Source: Scheffersomyces stipitis CBS 6054
Lineage: Eukaryota; Ascomycota; Pichiomycetes; Serinales; Debaryomycetaceae
Direction: 5' to 3'
Assembly (NCBI RefSeq): GCF_000209165.1
Contig: NC_009042.1
Coordinates: 248,001-312,000, forward strand
DNA: 64,000 bases
The notes beneath the pieces were generated by a model. It was given only the letters and a program-made list of their open reading frames with translations, ran no database searches and had not been told where the DNA came from. The translations under genes were made by a program, and so were the position numbers. Each line of letters starts with the position of its first letter. Position 1 is the first letter of the stretch. Positions 50,030-61,400 of the stretch are shown in pieces.

Positions 50030-52105
50030 ATGAAGTTGTGGGCTTCTGCTGTTGTTGTCTCAACCATAATATCATTGGGCTCTGCTCGATCTCCTTCGGG
50101 AGGTTATGCTCCAGGACCGGCCCAGTGTCCATCCGTAGATTCCTTCTTGCGGGAAGGCAACTCCATTTCAGAGCAAGAAAAGGAGTGGATAAGTGAACGA
50201 CAAGCCAAGTCGAACGAGGCTTTAATTCTGTTCTTGGATGATTCCAAGTTGGACAGTTTCAATGCAGAAAAATTTATTAACCAGGATAATTCTCTGGGTA
50301 TCAACTTGGGGGTGGCCTTCTCTGGAGGGGGCTACAGAGCGATGTTGAGTGGAGCAGGTCAGATGTTGGCGTTGGACGACCGTTCTGACTTTGGAGGAGG
50401 GTCAAATGCTACTAACCCTGGAGGATTGGGAGGTTTGCTCCAAAGTGCCAATTATGTAAGTGCATTGTCTGGAGGTTCGTGGTTATTGGGATCTTTAGCC
50501 ATGCAAAACTGGAGGAGTGTTCAAGATGTGGTTTTTAACGACAATGATGATCTCTGGAATTTGACAGACACAAGGCAATTGGTCAATTCTAATGGACTAT
50601 GGACAATTGTATTTCCAGTACTTTTAGGTGATCTTAATGGTGCTTTGACTCATCTTAATAACTGGTACACCACTAAATACGGACCAGGAATAGGTGACGA
50701 TTTGAAGGCTAAGGAGAAGGCTGGATTCCCTACTTCATTGACAGATGCATGGAGCAGAGGATTGGCACATCAATTGTTTCCTGGAGATGTAGACAACTAC
50801 ATGGATTCGTATACCTGGAGTGACATTAGGAACATGTCTTCCTTTGTCAATCATGAAATGCCATTTCCTCTTGTCATTGCTTTAGGTCGTCGTCCTGGTA
50901 CTACAGTTTACAACTTGAACTCCACTGTAGTTGAAATCAACCCATTTGAAATTGGCTCGTTTGATCCTTCCTTAAACACATTCTTCACTGATTTGAAGTA
51001 TCTCGGCTCTAACGTCAGTAATGGGGTACCAACAAGCGAAAGCTGTGTTGAAGGGTTTGATAATGCTGGTTTCGTTGTGGGTACTTCTTCCTCGTTGTTT
51101 AATCAATTTCTTAATACTTTGGTGTGTGACGACTGTAACAGTTTGCCTTGGTATATCAAGCCAATTATTAAGGCCTTCTTACTGAAGTTGTCTAAGAACT
51201 ACGAAGACATTGCTGAATACAGACCCAATCCATTCTACAAATCCGAATTTGCCAATTCTTCCCATATAGCCCAAAATGATACTCTTTACTTGTTTGATGG
51301 TGGGTTGGGAGGTGAAGTTATTCCATTGTCAAGTTTGATGACTAAGGAAAGAGCTTTGGATGTTGTGGTTGCATTCGACAATGGCAATGATGGAGCCACT
51401 AATTGGCCCAATGGTTCCGCTTTGGTTTCTACCTACGAACGTCAATTCTCTCCTCAGGGTAGATCAGCAATCTGTCCTTATGTACCAGATGAGGTATCAT
51501 TCCTTTCTCAAAACTTAACAGCCAGACCTACATTCTTTGGGTGTGATGCAAAGAACTTGACTGATTTAGTTAAGGATGGAGTCACTCCACCATTGGTTAT
51601 TTATATCGCCAATAGGCCATTCGAGTTCTACTCAAACACATCTACGTACAAGTTATCCTACACTGATGAAGAGCAAAAGGGAATGATCCAAAACGGCTTT
51701 GATGTCGCTACTAGATTGAACGGAACTATTGACGACGAATGGAGAACGTGTGTGGCTTGTGCCGTCATCAGAAGAGAGGAGGAAAGAAGAGGAATCGAAC
51801 AATCTGAACAATGTAAGAAGTGTTTCCTGAACTATTGTTGGGACGGAACGATTACTCAATCTGAGGGACCATACTATCAAGAACTCAATTTTACAGACAC
51901 CTCGTTAACCAACGGAAGTGAAGTATTCTACGGACCACCACCACCCCAAGAACTGAGCGGAGGAGGATTGCTTAGTTTTATCTTCAAGAGAGAGGAAGAC
52001 TTTGATATTCCTGTAGTTCGTTCCACGAGTGCCTCTAGCACAATGAAATTGAACATTGATACAGTCGTCGTTGCCATGCTTGTTGCAGCCATGGTCATGA
52101 TTTAG
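50030..52105 (+). CDS. GPI-anchored phospholipase B (lysophospholipase)
   Basis: A 691-residue protein from the ATG at 50030; the frame extends two codons upstream only through a TTG. The signal peptide is about 1-19 (LWASAVVVSTIISLGSA). Catalytic elements of the patatin-like PLB fold are present: FSGGGYRAML with Arg103, the nucleophile Ser147 in ALSGGSWLLG, and the Asp423 in FDGGLGGEVIPL. The usual fungal form of the last motif is DGGEDxxxIPL, so the Glu-Asp following the catalytic Asp is replaced here by Leu-Gly. Cys-rich C-terminal motifs (CxxCFLNYCWDG) and a hydrophobic GPI tail (VVVAMLVAAMVMI) follow. It removes acyl chains from glycerophospholipids at the cell surface. Paralogue identity (PLB1-5) is unresolved. 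Confidence 0.93.
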   Translation: MKLWASAVVVSTIISLGSARSPSGGYAPGPAQCPSVDSFLREGNSISEQEKEWISERQAKSNEALILFLDDSKLDSFNAEKFINQDNSLGINLGVAFSGGGYRAMLSGAGQMLALDDRSDFGGGSNATNPGGLGGLLQSANYVSALSGGSWLLGSLAMQNWRSVQDVVFNDNDDLWNLTDTRQLVNSNGLWTIVFPVLLGDLNGALTHLNNWYTTKYGPGIGDDLKAKEKAGFPTSLTDAWSRGLAHQLFPGDVDNYMDSYTWSDIRNMSSFVNHEMPFPLVIALGRRPGTTVYNLNSTVVEINPFEIGSFDPSLNTFFTDLKYLGSNVSNGVPTSESCVEGFDNAGFVVGTSSSLFNQFLNTLVCDDCNSLPWYIKPIIKAFLLKLSKNYEDIAEYRPNPFYKSEFANSSHIAQNDTLYLFDGGLGGEVIPLSSLMTKERALDVVVAFDNGNDGATNWPNGSALVSTYERQFSPQGRSAICPYVPDEVSFLSQNLTARPTFFGCDAKNLTDLVKDGVTPPLVIYIANRPFEFYSNTSTYKLSYTDEEQKGMIQNGFDVATRLNGTIDDEWRTCVACAVIRREEERRGIEQSEQCKKCFLNYCWDGTITQSEGPYYQELNFTDTSLTNGSEVFYGPPPPQELSGGGLLSFIFKREEDFDIPVVRSTSASSTMKLNIDTVVVAMLVAAMVMI

Positions 52106-53238
52106 ACATTTGTTATTACTTATTTATAGTTAGTCTTGTCAAATAAAAGTTCACTAGTTAACAGTGTGGATGAGCAGACTACATTTTGCGTCTAGATTTT
52201 GCAACTCGTCGAATATTTTTGAGAAATTAAGCTGCAAAAATATGAGTACAGTAAAAAGAAAATTCAAGGATACATGAACGACTGTTCATTGCAGCATTTA
52301 AAAGCGTTATGCCAGTTTACCGTTTGTTCCGAAGAGCATCTCTTTATCCGTACTACCCCATACTCTTAGAATTTTCACCATATTTCTGGCCTGCACACAA
52401 TACCTTATCATCTAATCAGTACAGCCCGCTTCCTGCAGGCAGAGATCTCTATCACTAAGTAGGTGACATTGGAGAGATGGCTGAAGAAAGAAGAAGGCAG
52501 TACTGAAAATGCTGATTATACCACTAGAAAACTCGAAAAATCGTCAGTGATTCAGCAGGTGACATTAATTGTCTCAGCCACAAGCTTTGGAATTTTTCTT
52601 GCCCACAGCCCCCAATATTTTAGCCCAAGCTTTGGGATTCTTAAGGTCATGTGCCTAATCACGTGTCGGCGCTCGTTCCCTTCTCGATTCTCCTTCTCGG
52701 CCCAACTCCCACAATGTCAAAAGTTCAGCACACTTTATCATTCTCCAAGTTGCACCCCAAACAACATCGAACCTTCTGTCCACTACAGAAAAGAGTAGAA
52801 GGTATTTTGATTCGATTGAAGTAATTTCCGGAATTTCTAAGTACGAAACTTGTCTAGAACTATTCTGGAGGCTTTTTTCGTATCCCCAGTTTCTCATCTA
52901 GATTTCACTGAATAATCGGAAGACATTCCACAGTTGTCCTTGCTGGTTTCTGTTCATTGTTGAAGACAACTTATCAAGTTAGTTACTTCGTTTTCAAAGT
53001 TTGGCGAAGTATATATACTATTTACACTGATCTGATAGCTGAATTAACGGATTTAGTATTAGATACAGCAGATTACATCAGTTTGGTTTGTCAAAAGTTG
53101 TTATCTTTTTCGGAAAGGGTATTGAAATCACTTTTATAATTCATTCGACTATTTGAATCGTGCAATACTTCGAAATCAAATAGATTTTTGTTATTTTCAT
53201 TGCTTCCATCATTTTCCTAAAGCACATCTTCATACCAA
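52106..53238. other. intergenic region phospholipase B to epsin
   Basis: 1.13 kb between plus-strand genes. ATCACGTG (core 52660-52665) and TGCACCC (52751-52757) occur 90 bp apart. The open frames at 52463-52798 and 52957-53139 start with non-ATG codons or lack bias. No RNA gene was recognised. Confidence 0.4.
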
Positions 53239-54738
53239 ATGTCTAAATCGTTTGTGCGTTCTATCAAAAACGTTGCCAATGGGTACTCGTCAGCCCAGAA
53301 GATCGTTAGAAAAGCCACCTCCAACGATCCGTCCGGTCCTACTACTTATGACATGGAAGAAATTGCATCGTACACCTATCAATCGCAAACTGACTTCTTG
53401 GAAGTCATGGACATGTTGGATCGTCGTCTTAACGACAAGGGCAAGAACTGGCGTCACGTAGCCAAGTCCTTGACTGTATTAGACTATTTGGTCAGATACG
53501 GCTCGGAAAAGTGTGTTCTCTGGTCCAAAGACAACTTGTACATCGTCAAGACGTTGAGAGAGTTCATACATTTTGATGAAATGAACAACGATCAAGGTGC
53601 CATTATCAGAGTCAAGGCAAAAGAATTGGTTTCGCTTTTGCAAGATGATGAGAGATTGAACATGGAACGTTCAGCTGCTCAGAGATCTCAAGGAAATCAC
53701 AGCAGAAACGAACATAGAAGGCCCAGATCCAGAAGAAACACTGTCAGTAACAGGCCTGTTAACGACGATCCATATGATAAAGAGTTGCAGAAGGCTTTGG
53801 AGTTGTCTAAACTTACTGCTGAAGAAGAAAGAAGACGTTTGGCTGAAGATAGCGACGATCCCGAGTTACAAACAGCTCTTAAGTTGTCAATGGAAGAAGA
53901 AGAAATGAGAAAATTAAAGAATCAACAAAATGAGAGTTTGTTGGATTTGGACGCTCCAGTAGCTCAACCGCAGTACTATTTGACTACGGGATACTACCAG
54001 GAACAACCTCAGCAATTCTTCCCTCAACAGCAATTCCAACAGCAGCAGCAGTACGACATGTTTGGCAATCCAATACAAAGTGCTATGAACACCGGATTGT
54101 ATCCTCAGCAAACTTACTACCAACAGCCTGCTGCTCAGTATCAACAAGCCAACCAGTTCACTGGCTTCAATTATGGACAGCCACAGCAGCAACAGGATCA
54201 ATTACAGCCATTGAAGACTGGTTCCAACAACCCCTTTGCCTTACTGTCAGAGCCTGCTGCTCCTAAGCCTCCTGCTCAGCAGTCGTTAAACGAATTGTCA
54301 CAGCAACAAGCTGTACCTACTTTCTTCACACAACCTCCTCAACCACAACAACCGGTGAAGACTCAAACTACTTCTGGCTCCAAGTTCAACGAGACCCACT
54401 CAGAGTTGAACGACTTGTTGGCACAGGGAACAGGCATTGATACCTTCGGCAACATTGGAGCTTCGAGAATCCCTCATCAGCACACTAAGACGCAGACTTT
54501 CATCAACTCTAGTGGTACTGGTTATAGACAGACGGATGGTCAACAGCCTCAGTTGAGCTCCAATGCCACTGGTAACCCATTCTTGAACACTGGTATTGGA
54601 TACCAACAGCAACAGCAGCAGGCTCAGCCTCAAATAAGTGCCGCATACACAGGCTACGGCTTTGGCAACGCCCAGCCACAGCAACAGCAGCAGCAACAGA
54701 GATATGCCAACGATGGACCCAGTTTGATAGATATCTGA
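53239..54738 (+). CDS. ENT2: epsin (ENTH-domain endocytic adaptor, Ent1/Ent2)
   Basis: A 499-residue epsin. The ENTH domain covers residues 1-145, starting MSKSFVRSIKNVANGYSSAQ, with the basic helix 0 that binds PI(4,5)P2. Two ubiquitin-interacting motifs lie at 177-191 (DPYDKELQKALELSK) and 207-221 (DPELQTALKLSMEEE). A clathrin box LLDLD (234-238), a long Gln-rich region, two NPF motifs that bind EH-domain proteins, and a terminal SLIDI clathrin box follow. It couples ubiquitinated cargo to clathrin at the plasma membrane. The CAG/CAA tracts encoding poly-Gln are likely length-variable. Whether it corresponds to Ent1 or Ent2 is not decided; the symbol is a family label. Confidence 0.93.
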   Translation: MSKSFVRSIKNVANGYSSAQKIVRKATSNDPSGPTTYDMEEIASYTYQSQTDFLEVMDMLDRRLNDKGKNWRHVAKSLTVLDYLVRYGSEKCVLWSKDNLYIVKTLREFIHFDEMNNDQGAIIRVKAKELVSLLQDDERLNMERSAAQRSQGNHSRNEHRRPRSRRNTVSNRPVNDDPYDKELQKALELSKLTAEEERRRLAEDSDDPELQTALKLSMEEEEMRKLKNQQNESLLDLDAPVAQPQYYLTTGYYQEQPQQFFPQQQFQQQQQYDMFGNPIQSAMNTGLYPQQTYYQQPAAQYQQANQFTGFNYGQPQQQQDQLQPLKTGSNNPFALLSEPAAPKPPAQQSLNELSQQQAVPTFFTQPPQPQQPVKTQTTSGSKFNETHSELNDLLAQGTGIDTFGNIGASRIPHQHTKTQTFINSSGTGYRQTDGQQPQLSSNATGNPFLNTGIGYQQQQQQAQPQISAAYTGYGFGNAQPQQQQQQQRYANDGPSLIDI

Positions 54739-54962
54739 CCATTCCAAACTCTATAATGGACCAGGAGTGCGATGTCTATATGAAAAACTCTACTTTTCTT
54801 CTTGATTGTTATTGATGATTATCCACCTTTTTTCATCTTTTCTTTTAGGTGATATATTATGTTACTTTACTTTTATTGCGTTGCACTCTGTCATTCATTG
54901 TTTCTACATAGATCCATTTCAGAATTAGTAAATATATACTAGAAAAGCATTCCAACTAACCA

Positions 54963-57572
54963 TTATAGCATGTATTTGTCGTATGGCTCTAGCTTCATCT
55001 TGAATATGGACTTAACACACCAGTCCCACTCCACAACAACGGCCTTTAAGTCATTCTCAGCCTTCAATTTCTTGAAAGCGGAGATTAGTTTGGTGTCTTT
55101 AGTCTTATGAGCAACAAGTACGTAAAAGTTATCGCTTGATTTAATCAAAGCTTTCTTGAGATTGTTTCCAGTCAAATTATTCTTAATGATGTGAGATTCT
55201 TTCAATCCATGATCTTTAAGAATACGCCCGATAGTGTCCGCACCACCATTCAAACACGACGACAAGTTCAAGTTCAATTGTGAAAACAATCTTCCGTGAT
55301 TGTCACTGCAAGTGAGAGTTTTCAAACCATTTGTAGACGTCTTGGCAAGACCCAATTCCACATTGATGTCCTTGACACTAATGAACTTATCAAGACTATA
55401 ATCATTAATGCTGAATTCCTTGAAAACTGCAGTTTCATCGATACTTTCACCTTCTGTAGTGTTGAGTTTCTTGAGAATCTCGATTAGATAATTTGGATGT
55501 ATGATTTCTTTAACCTGACTAAGACTTCTTAAGAACTTTTCAGTTCTCAATATCTTAGGAGCAATGAGTGTATTGATAGGGTACTTTGGAGAAATGTCAG
55601 CTAACACCTTGATACCTATGTTGGAAAGTTTGGATAAGTCATTTTTATTAAGGTTTATTTCCAGTTCACAGCCTGTCATGATAGCAGTGATTCTAAACTT
55701 TGTGGCTTCCTCCGGCAAAGTGGTCTTCTTGGGCTTTTTCTGCTCGTCCTGTTTGTGCTCGTGCTCGTCTTTTCCAGGAGGATTCTTCGCACTCTTCGTT
55801 TTCTTTTTTGAAGGGGTGGTAATCTCTTCGTTTTTGTCATTAGTCTCAGCTACACGCTTCAGAGGAGTCGCAACACGTAGTTCAAGCTCTTCCATGTAGT
55901 TTTTCATTTTCCTCGAGCTCTTAGAGATCTCCTGGTATTTGTTGAGATCATTCATATTGTCGTGTAACTTCATTGCTGCTTTCTTTGCCGCAGATCTGCC
56001 ACCATATCTAGATGCAAAAAGGGTATTAGCATCTTCAACCAGATCTCTCTTTTCCGAAGTATGTTTGGACTGAGTGGTCTCGTCTTCGCTCATACTGTCG
56101 TCTACATTATCCAGAGTCAATCTTGTGGGCAACCTTTTTTCATCCTCTAGTCCTGACCATTGCTTCAAGCTATTCTCGTCAAGTTTTGTTGTGCCTATTA
56201 ATGATTCGACTTGAATGTGCCCATGTCCAAAATACTTGTACTTCCTTTGTTCGTCATCTAACAACTGCCACCTGGAAAAGCATTCCTCTACCCAGAGATG
56301 GTTGACTATCTTGATTTTGGGATGCCCATTCTCATCTAACCACTTTTTGCTAGCCGTATAGAACTTTTTACCTTCCGTACTTCCCGCAATGAGGAAATGG
56401 TTGTCCTTGGTTAAGGTCTTCGTAAAAGTGCCTCCTAGAATCGATATCAAGGTTGAAAGATACGCTCTCGAATCACCACTGTAGTTCGTAATAGATATCT
56501 TAAGATCTTTGAAGCTGTCAAGAGGAACTTGTGGGATTGGATAGTGTAGCAAATTAGAATTCAACGGAAGCACCCATTCGTTCGAAACTATAACAGAAAA
56601 GAACCATTGCAAGTTTCCAACAATGATACGATTAGAACGACAGCTTTCCTCGTAGAACTCCCCTGTTCTGAATTTTCCTATATACACATCAACTGATTCC
56701 AGGTTAAACTGCTTGGCTACAGTGCCGCCATTTCTCTTGATAAGATTGTCCAAAGAGTTGGAGAATCTCTCAGACAAGTTGTGGTCAGAAGCCACGTAGA
56801 AGGTCTTTTCCTTGAGAAAATCCAGCTTGACATTGTCAATGTGCGTCAAATCTGCGTTGTCTACAAACGAATTGCCCTGTGATTGGATGGGAGTGCCCTG
56901 CTTGAGAATCTTGGCATCTGGTAAGAGGTAAGTTGTTTCGTCAATTCTACGGCCCAACGTGATACAGTGATCTATCCAGTGCGGTAAAACGATCTTGATA
57001 TCAATACCCTCGCCATCTGCACTATTATTTATGGCACTGGAGGCTATAATACTCTTCTCGTTGGAAAGATCATGCGCTATTAGATGAGTGGTGTATTTGG
57101 TTAATACGTCCAAATAGCAGCCTCCAAAAGCCTTAACCCCAGCGTAGATAGCCTCCTTGTCACCTACAGGCAAGTTATCTGCTACGCATACGAAACAATC
57201 CTTGAAGAAAAACTTGGGATCAGGGTTGAATGTCTTGTAATTTACGATTCTTCCCCCACTAATCGATTCAAATAGCCACTCTGGACTAGTTACTGGAATC
57301 ATCGACTTCCTAGCCAATTTGTATTCAATAAACTCGATAGACCGCGAAATAATATGAGTCACATGTTTTGATTTTTCATCGCCACCTTTGTCGGTTTCTT
57401 TGCTGTGGAAATCCAAATAGTTGGTATCATTATTGTGCTCATCTTTCACTGCCGTGACAACTCCATTTCCTCTGGCAATACTGTCTTCTATTCGAGAAAT
57501 TTCATTGTTTGACATTTCTGACGACCGGATAATGAGAAAAAGTATCCCTTCGAAGATGTTGGCTTCGCTCAT
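54963..57572 (-). CDS. RTT107: multi-BRCT genome-stability protein Rtt107 (Esc4)
   Basis: An 869-residue BRCT-repeat protein. Tryptophan-anchored BRCT ends are seen at SPEWLFESI (~105), LPHWIDHCI (~207), NLQWFFSVI (~325) and NHLWVEECFSRWQL (~430). A charged linker (about 470-640) carries Lys/Glu-rich low-complexity sequence, and a C-terminal BRCT pair ends with VVEWDWCVKSIFKM. Four N-terminal plus two C-terminal BRCTs is the Rtt107 layout. The C-terminal pair is expected to bind phosphorylated H2A. It supports replication through damaged DNA with Slx4 and Smc5/6. It is slightly shorter than S. cerevisiae Rtt107 (1070). It converges on the epsin gene with 224 bp between. Confidence 0.9.
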   Translation of the reverse strand: MSEANIFEGILFLIIRSSEMSNNEISRIEDSIARGNGVVTAVKDEHNNDTNYLDFHSKETDKGGDEKSKHVTHIISRSIEFIEYKLARKSMIPVTSPEWLFESISGGRIVNYKTFNPDPKFFFKDCFVCVADNLPVGDKEAIYAGVKAFGGCYLDVLTKYTTHLIAHDLSNEKSIIASSAINNSADGEGIDIKIVLPHWIDHCITLGRRIDETTYLLPDAKILKQGTPIQSQGNSFVDNADLTHIDNVKLDFLKEKTFYVASDHNLSERFSNSLDNLIKRNGGTVAKQFNLESVDVYIGKFRTGEFYEESCRSNRIIVGNLQWFFSVIVSNEWVLPLNSNLLHYPIPQVPLDSFKDLKISITNYSGDSRAYLSTLISILGGTFTKTLTKDNHFLIAGSTEGKKFYTASKKWLDENGHPKIKIVNHLWVEECFSRWQLLDDEQRKYKYFGHGHIQVESLIGTTKLDENSLKQWSGLEDEKRLPTRLTLDNVDDSMSEDETTQSKHTSEKRDLVEDANTLFASRYGGRSAAKKAAMKLHDNMNDLNKYQEISKSSRKMKNYMEELELRVATPLKRVAETNDKNEEITTPSKKKTKSAKNPPGKDEHEHKQDEQKKPKKTTLPEEATKFRITAIMTGCELEINLNKNDLSKLSNIGIKVLADISPKYPINTLIAPKILRTEKFLRSLSQVKEIIHPNYLIEILKKLNTTEGESIDETAVFKEFSINDYSLDKFISVKDINVELGLAKTSTNGLKTLTCSDNHGRLFSQLNLNLSSCLNGGADTIGRILKDHGLKESHIIKNNLTGNNLKKALIKSSDNFYVLVAHKTKDTKLISAFKKLKAENDLKAVVVEWDWCVKSIFKMKLEPYDKYML

Positions 57573-58461
57573 GTTGTCTAAGGCAAACTCTGAAATGGTA
57601 GAGAAAGAAGATTTGGTTCGTTGGTTCGTGATTCTAAAAATCTGTAAACATAAATAGATGAGACGCGCTTCGCGGCGCTACCACGCATGAATTCGATCTG
57701 TGGGGATAAATCATTACTACCCTGTAGTTTTTGCCTTACTTCTTTCAATCTTATGAAGTATATGGTTTTCAACTTGCTCCTGCTTGGTTTTCTTCTCTAA
57801 ATAATAGAAGTTCAATTCGGTTTAAGTTTATTGCAACTCAGGTTTTTAAAAGATGCGTTCAAAAATGATCAAGAAGGCAACGAACTGACGAGTCATACGA
57901 CTCATACGACTCTTGTGATGGCTGACTTTTCCACTCGTACACGTAGTCTGCAGCAGTTTTGACGACCAAACGATTTATTTGTCTACACAGAGTACTGCTG
58001 TGAACTTTAGTCAATAGTAGATCGTTTGACTGACTCTCTTTGTGCACCCATTACAATATCAATTTACATTTTCCAAAGATCAAATTCGTCGATTAAATGT
58101 ATGTCTAAATTTGTTTTATAAATGAAATCCTAAGCATACTTCAATGTGTAATGCTCCGTCCAAACCACTATAACATTGGGCACATCTTGGTCTGAATCAA
58201 GTGCCTGCTAGTGGATCGACTGTAGTCGAAAATGAAAATAAAAAAGTCAACGTACTAAGAAATTTAAACGAGTTTTTCACGATATGAATCATTTAACACG
58301 ATTGCACACGCGTGTTTCAGTAGTCAGAAGCAGCATCTTCAATCTGAGTACTTGGTAATGCTTTCTCTATCGTTCACTTAACATGGTGTGAAAGCATAGT
58401 AATTGTTACCTCAGAGTTTGCAGACCAATCGTTGTTACAGTTTGAGAGAAGCAGAATTCAG
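57573..58461. other. intergenic region RTT107 promoter / adhesin 3' region
   Basis: 889 bp. Contains a CG-rich patch (GACGCGCTTCGCGGCGCTACC at about 57661-57682), a GCATACG-free AT-rich remainder, a short direct repeat GACTCATAC-GACTCATACGACTC (about 57890-57912), and TGCACCC (58043-58049). No gene was recognised. Confidence 0.4.
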
Positions 58462-61400
58462 TTAGAAGAAAAGAATTGTGAGGGCTATGATCCAAAGAGT
58501 AGCAAAAGTAGAAAAGTGCTTCACAGAGGCAGACCCTTCAAACGATGATATAGTTGGAGTTATTGTTGCCTGCGTACTAACAGTGGGAACAAAAGTTGGA
58601 GACTCAGTATTGCCTCCAACTGAGGAGGTTGTTTCTTCTTGATTAGATCTGCTAACGGAACCATTATCCCCAAAATTGGAAACTTCACTGTCACCTGTTT
58701 CGTGCAGAGTAGCATCCATTGAATTATTCTCAGCTATTGTATTCGTAGATGAAGTTTGACTTTCACTATGGTTGATTGGATAGTTGTCTTCGCCAGTCCC
58801 CTGGTTTTCGAGGGCACCTGATGAAGTAGATGAATCGACATTAGTGCTCACATTGTCAGTGTTACCAAACTCGGTCTGACTTGTGTGAGCTTGTGAATCT
58901 ACTTCTACTTCAGTATTCCACGCAGGTATCGTTGCGTATGGGGTATCACTGAAAATTGAAGTTACAACTGGATCGCCCATAGTTCCCACGCCGTAATCAG
59001 TTGAAGAAGATAATTCAACATCAGGATCCAAAGAACTTGCATAGTTTAACTCTCCTGAAACGGATGGTACCTCAATAATGACTGTGTCAATACCTCCATC
59101 AGTGTCTGTGATTGTGTAAGTATTCGTTCCAGTGCCGGTCCACACAGATGTGATTGTCGTGGTAGGGTTACCTGGGACTTCTACTACAACGGTGTCAGTA
59201 CCTCCATCAGTGTCTGTGATTGTGTAAGTATTCGTTCCAGTGCCGGTCCACACAGATGTTATTGTAACAGTTGGCTTTCCTGGGACTTCTACTACAACGG
59301 TGTCAGTACCTCCATCAGTGTCTGTGATTGTGTAAGTATTCGTTCCAGTGCCGGTCCACACAGATGTAATTGTAACAGTTGGCTTTCCTGGGACTTCTAC
59401 TACAACGGTGTCAGTACCTCCATCAGTGTCTGTGATTGTGTAAGTATTCGTTCCAGTGCCGGTCCACACAGATGTGATTGTCGTGGTAGGGTTACCTGGG
59501 ACTTCTACTACAACGGTGTCAGTACCTCCATCAGTGTCTGTGATTGTGTAAGTATTCGTTCCAGTGCCGGTCCACACAGATGTTATTGTAACAGTTGGCT
59601 TTCCTGGGACTTCTACTACAACGGTGTCAGTACCTCCATCAGTGTCTGTGATTGTGTAAGTATTCGTTCCAGTGCCGGTCCACACAGATGTAATTGTAAC
59701 AGTTGGCTTGCCTGGAACTTGAACGATTACTGTATCGGTGCCTCCTTCTGTGTCAGTCACCGTAATTGTAGTAGTATCAGTACCAGTCCAGACAGATGTA
59801 ATTGTAACAGTTGGCTTGCCTGGAACTTGTACGATTACTGTATCTGTTCCTCCTTCTGTGTCAGTTACTGTGACTGTAGTAGTATCAACACCAGTCCAGA
59901 CAGATGTGATTGTAACAGTTGGCTTGCCTGGAACTTGTACGATTACTGTATCTGTTCCTCCTTCTGTCTCAGTTACTGTGACTGTAGTAGTATCAGTACC
60001 AGTCCAGACAGATGTGATTGTAACAGTTGGCTTGCCTGGAACTTGTACGATTACTGTATCTGTTCCTCCTTCTGTGTCAGTTACTGTTACTGTAGTAGTA
60101 TCAATACCAGTCCACACAGAAGTCACAGTGGTGGTTGGGTTCCCTGGAACTTGAACAATTACTGTATCAGTGCCTCCTTCTGTGTCAGTCACCGTAATTG
60201 TAGTAGTATCGGTACCAGTCCATACGGATGTGATAGTGGTGGTTGGGTTCCCTGGAACTTGAACAATTACTGTATCAGTGCCTCCTTCTGTGTCAGTCAC
60301 CGTAATAGTTGTGGTATCAGTACCAGTCCATACGGATGTGATAGTGGTGGTTGGGTTCCCTGGAACTTGAACAATTACTGTATCTGTTCCTCCTTCTGTG
60401 TCCGTTACCGTGACTGTAGTAGTATCAGTACCAGTCCAGACAGATGTGATTGTAACAGTTGGCTTACCTGGAACTTCTACTACGACTGTGTCAGTACCTC
60501 CATCTGTATCTGTGATTGTGTAAGTATTCGTTCCAGTGCCGGTCCACACAGATGTAATTGTAACAGTTGGCTTGCCTGGAACTTGAACGATTACTGTATC
60601 GGTGCCTCCTTCTGTGTCAGTTACTGTGACTGTAGTAGTATCAGTACCTGTCCAGACAGATGTGATAGTGGTGGTTGGGTTCCCTGGAACTTGAACAATT
60701 ACTGTATCGGTGCCTCCTTCTGTGTCAGTTACTGTGACTGTAGTAGTATCAGTACCAGTCCAGACAGATGTAATTGTAACAGTTGGCTTGCCTGGAACTT
60801 GTACGATTACTGTATCTGTTCCTCCTTCTGTGTCAGTTACTGTGACTGTAGTAGTATCAGTACCAGTCCATACGGAAGTCACAGTGGTGGTTGGGTTCCC
60901 TGGAACTTGAACAATGACAGTATCGGTGCCTCCTTCTGTGTCAGTCACCGTAATTGTAGTAGTATCGGTACCAGTCCATACGGATGTGATAGTGGTGGTT
61001 GGGTTCCCTGGAACTTGAACAATTACTGTATCAGTGCCTCCTTCTGTGTCAGTCACCGTAATAGTTGTGGTATCAGTACCAGTCCATACGGATGTGATAG
61101 TGGTGGTTGGGTTCCCTGGAACTTGAACAATTACTGTATCTGTTCCTCCTTCTGTGTCCGTTACCGTGACTGTAGTAGTATCAGTACCAGTCCAGACAGA
61201 TGTGATTGTAACAGTTGGCTTACCTGGAACTTCTACTACGACTGTGTCAGTACCTCCATCTGTATCTGTGATTGTGTAAGTATTCGTTCCAGTGCCGGTC
61301 CACACAGATGTAATTGTAACAGTTGGCTTGCCTGGAACTTGAACGATTACTGTATCGGTGCCTCCTTCTGTGTCAGTTACTGTGACTGTAGTAGTATCAG

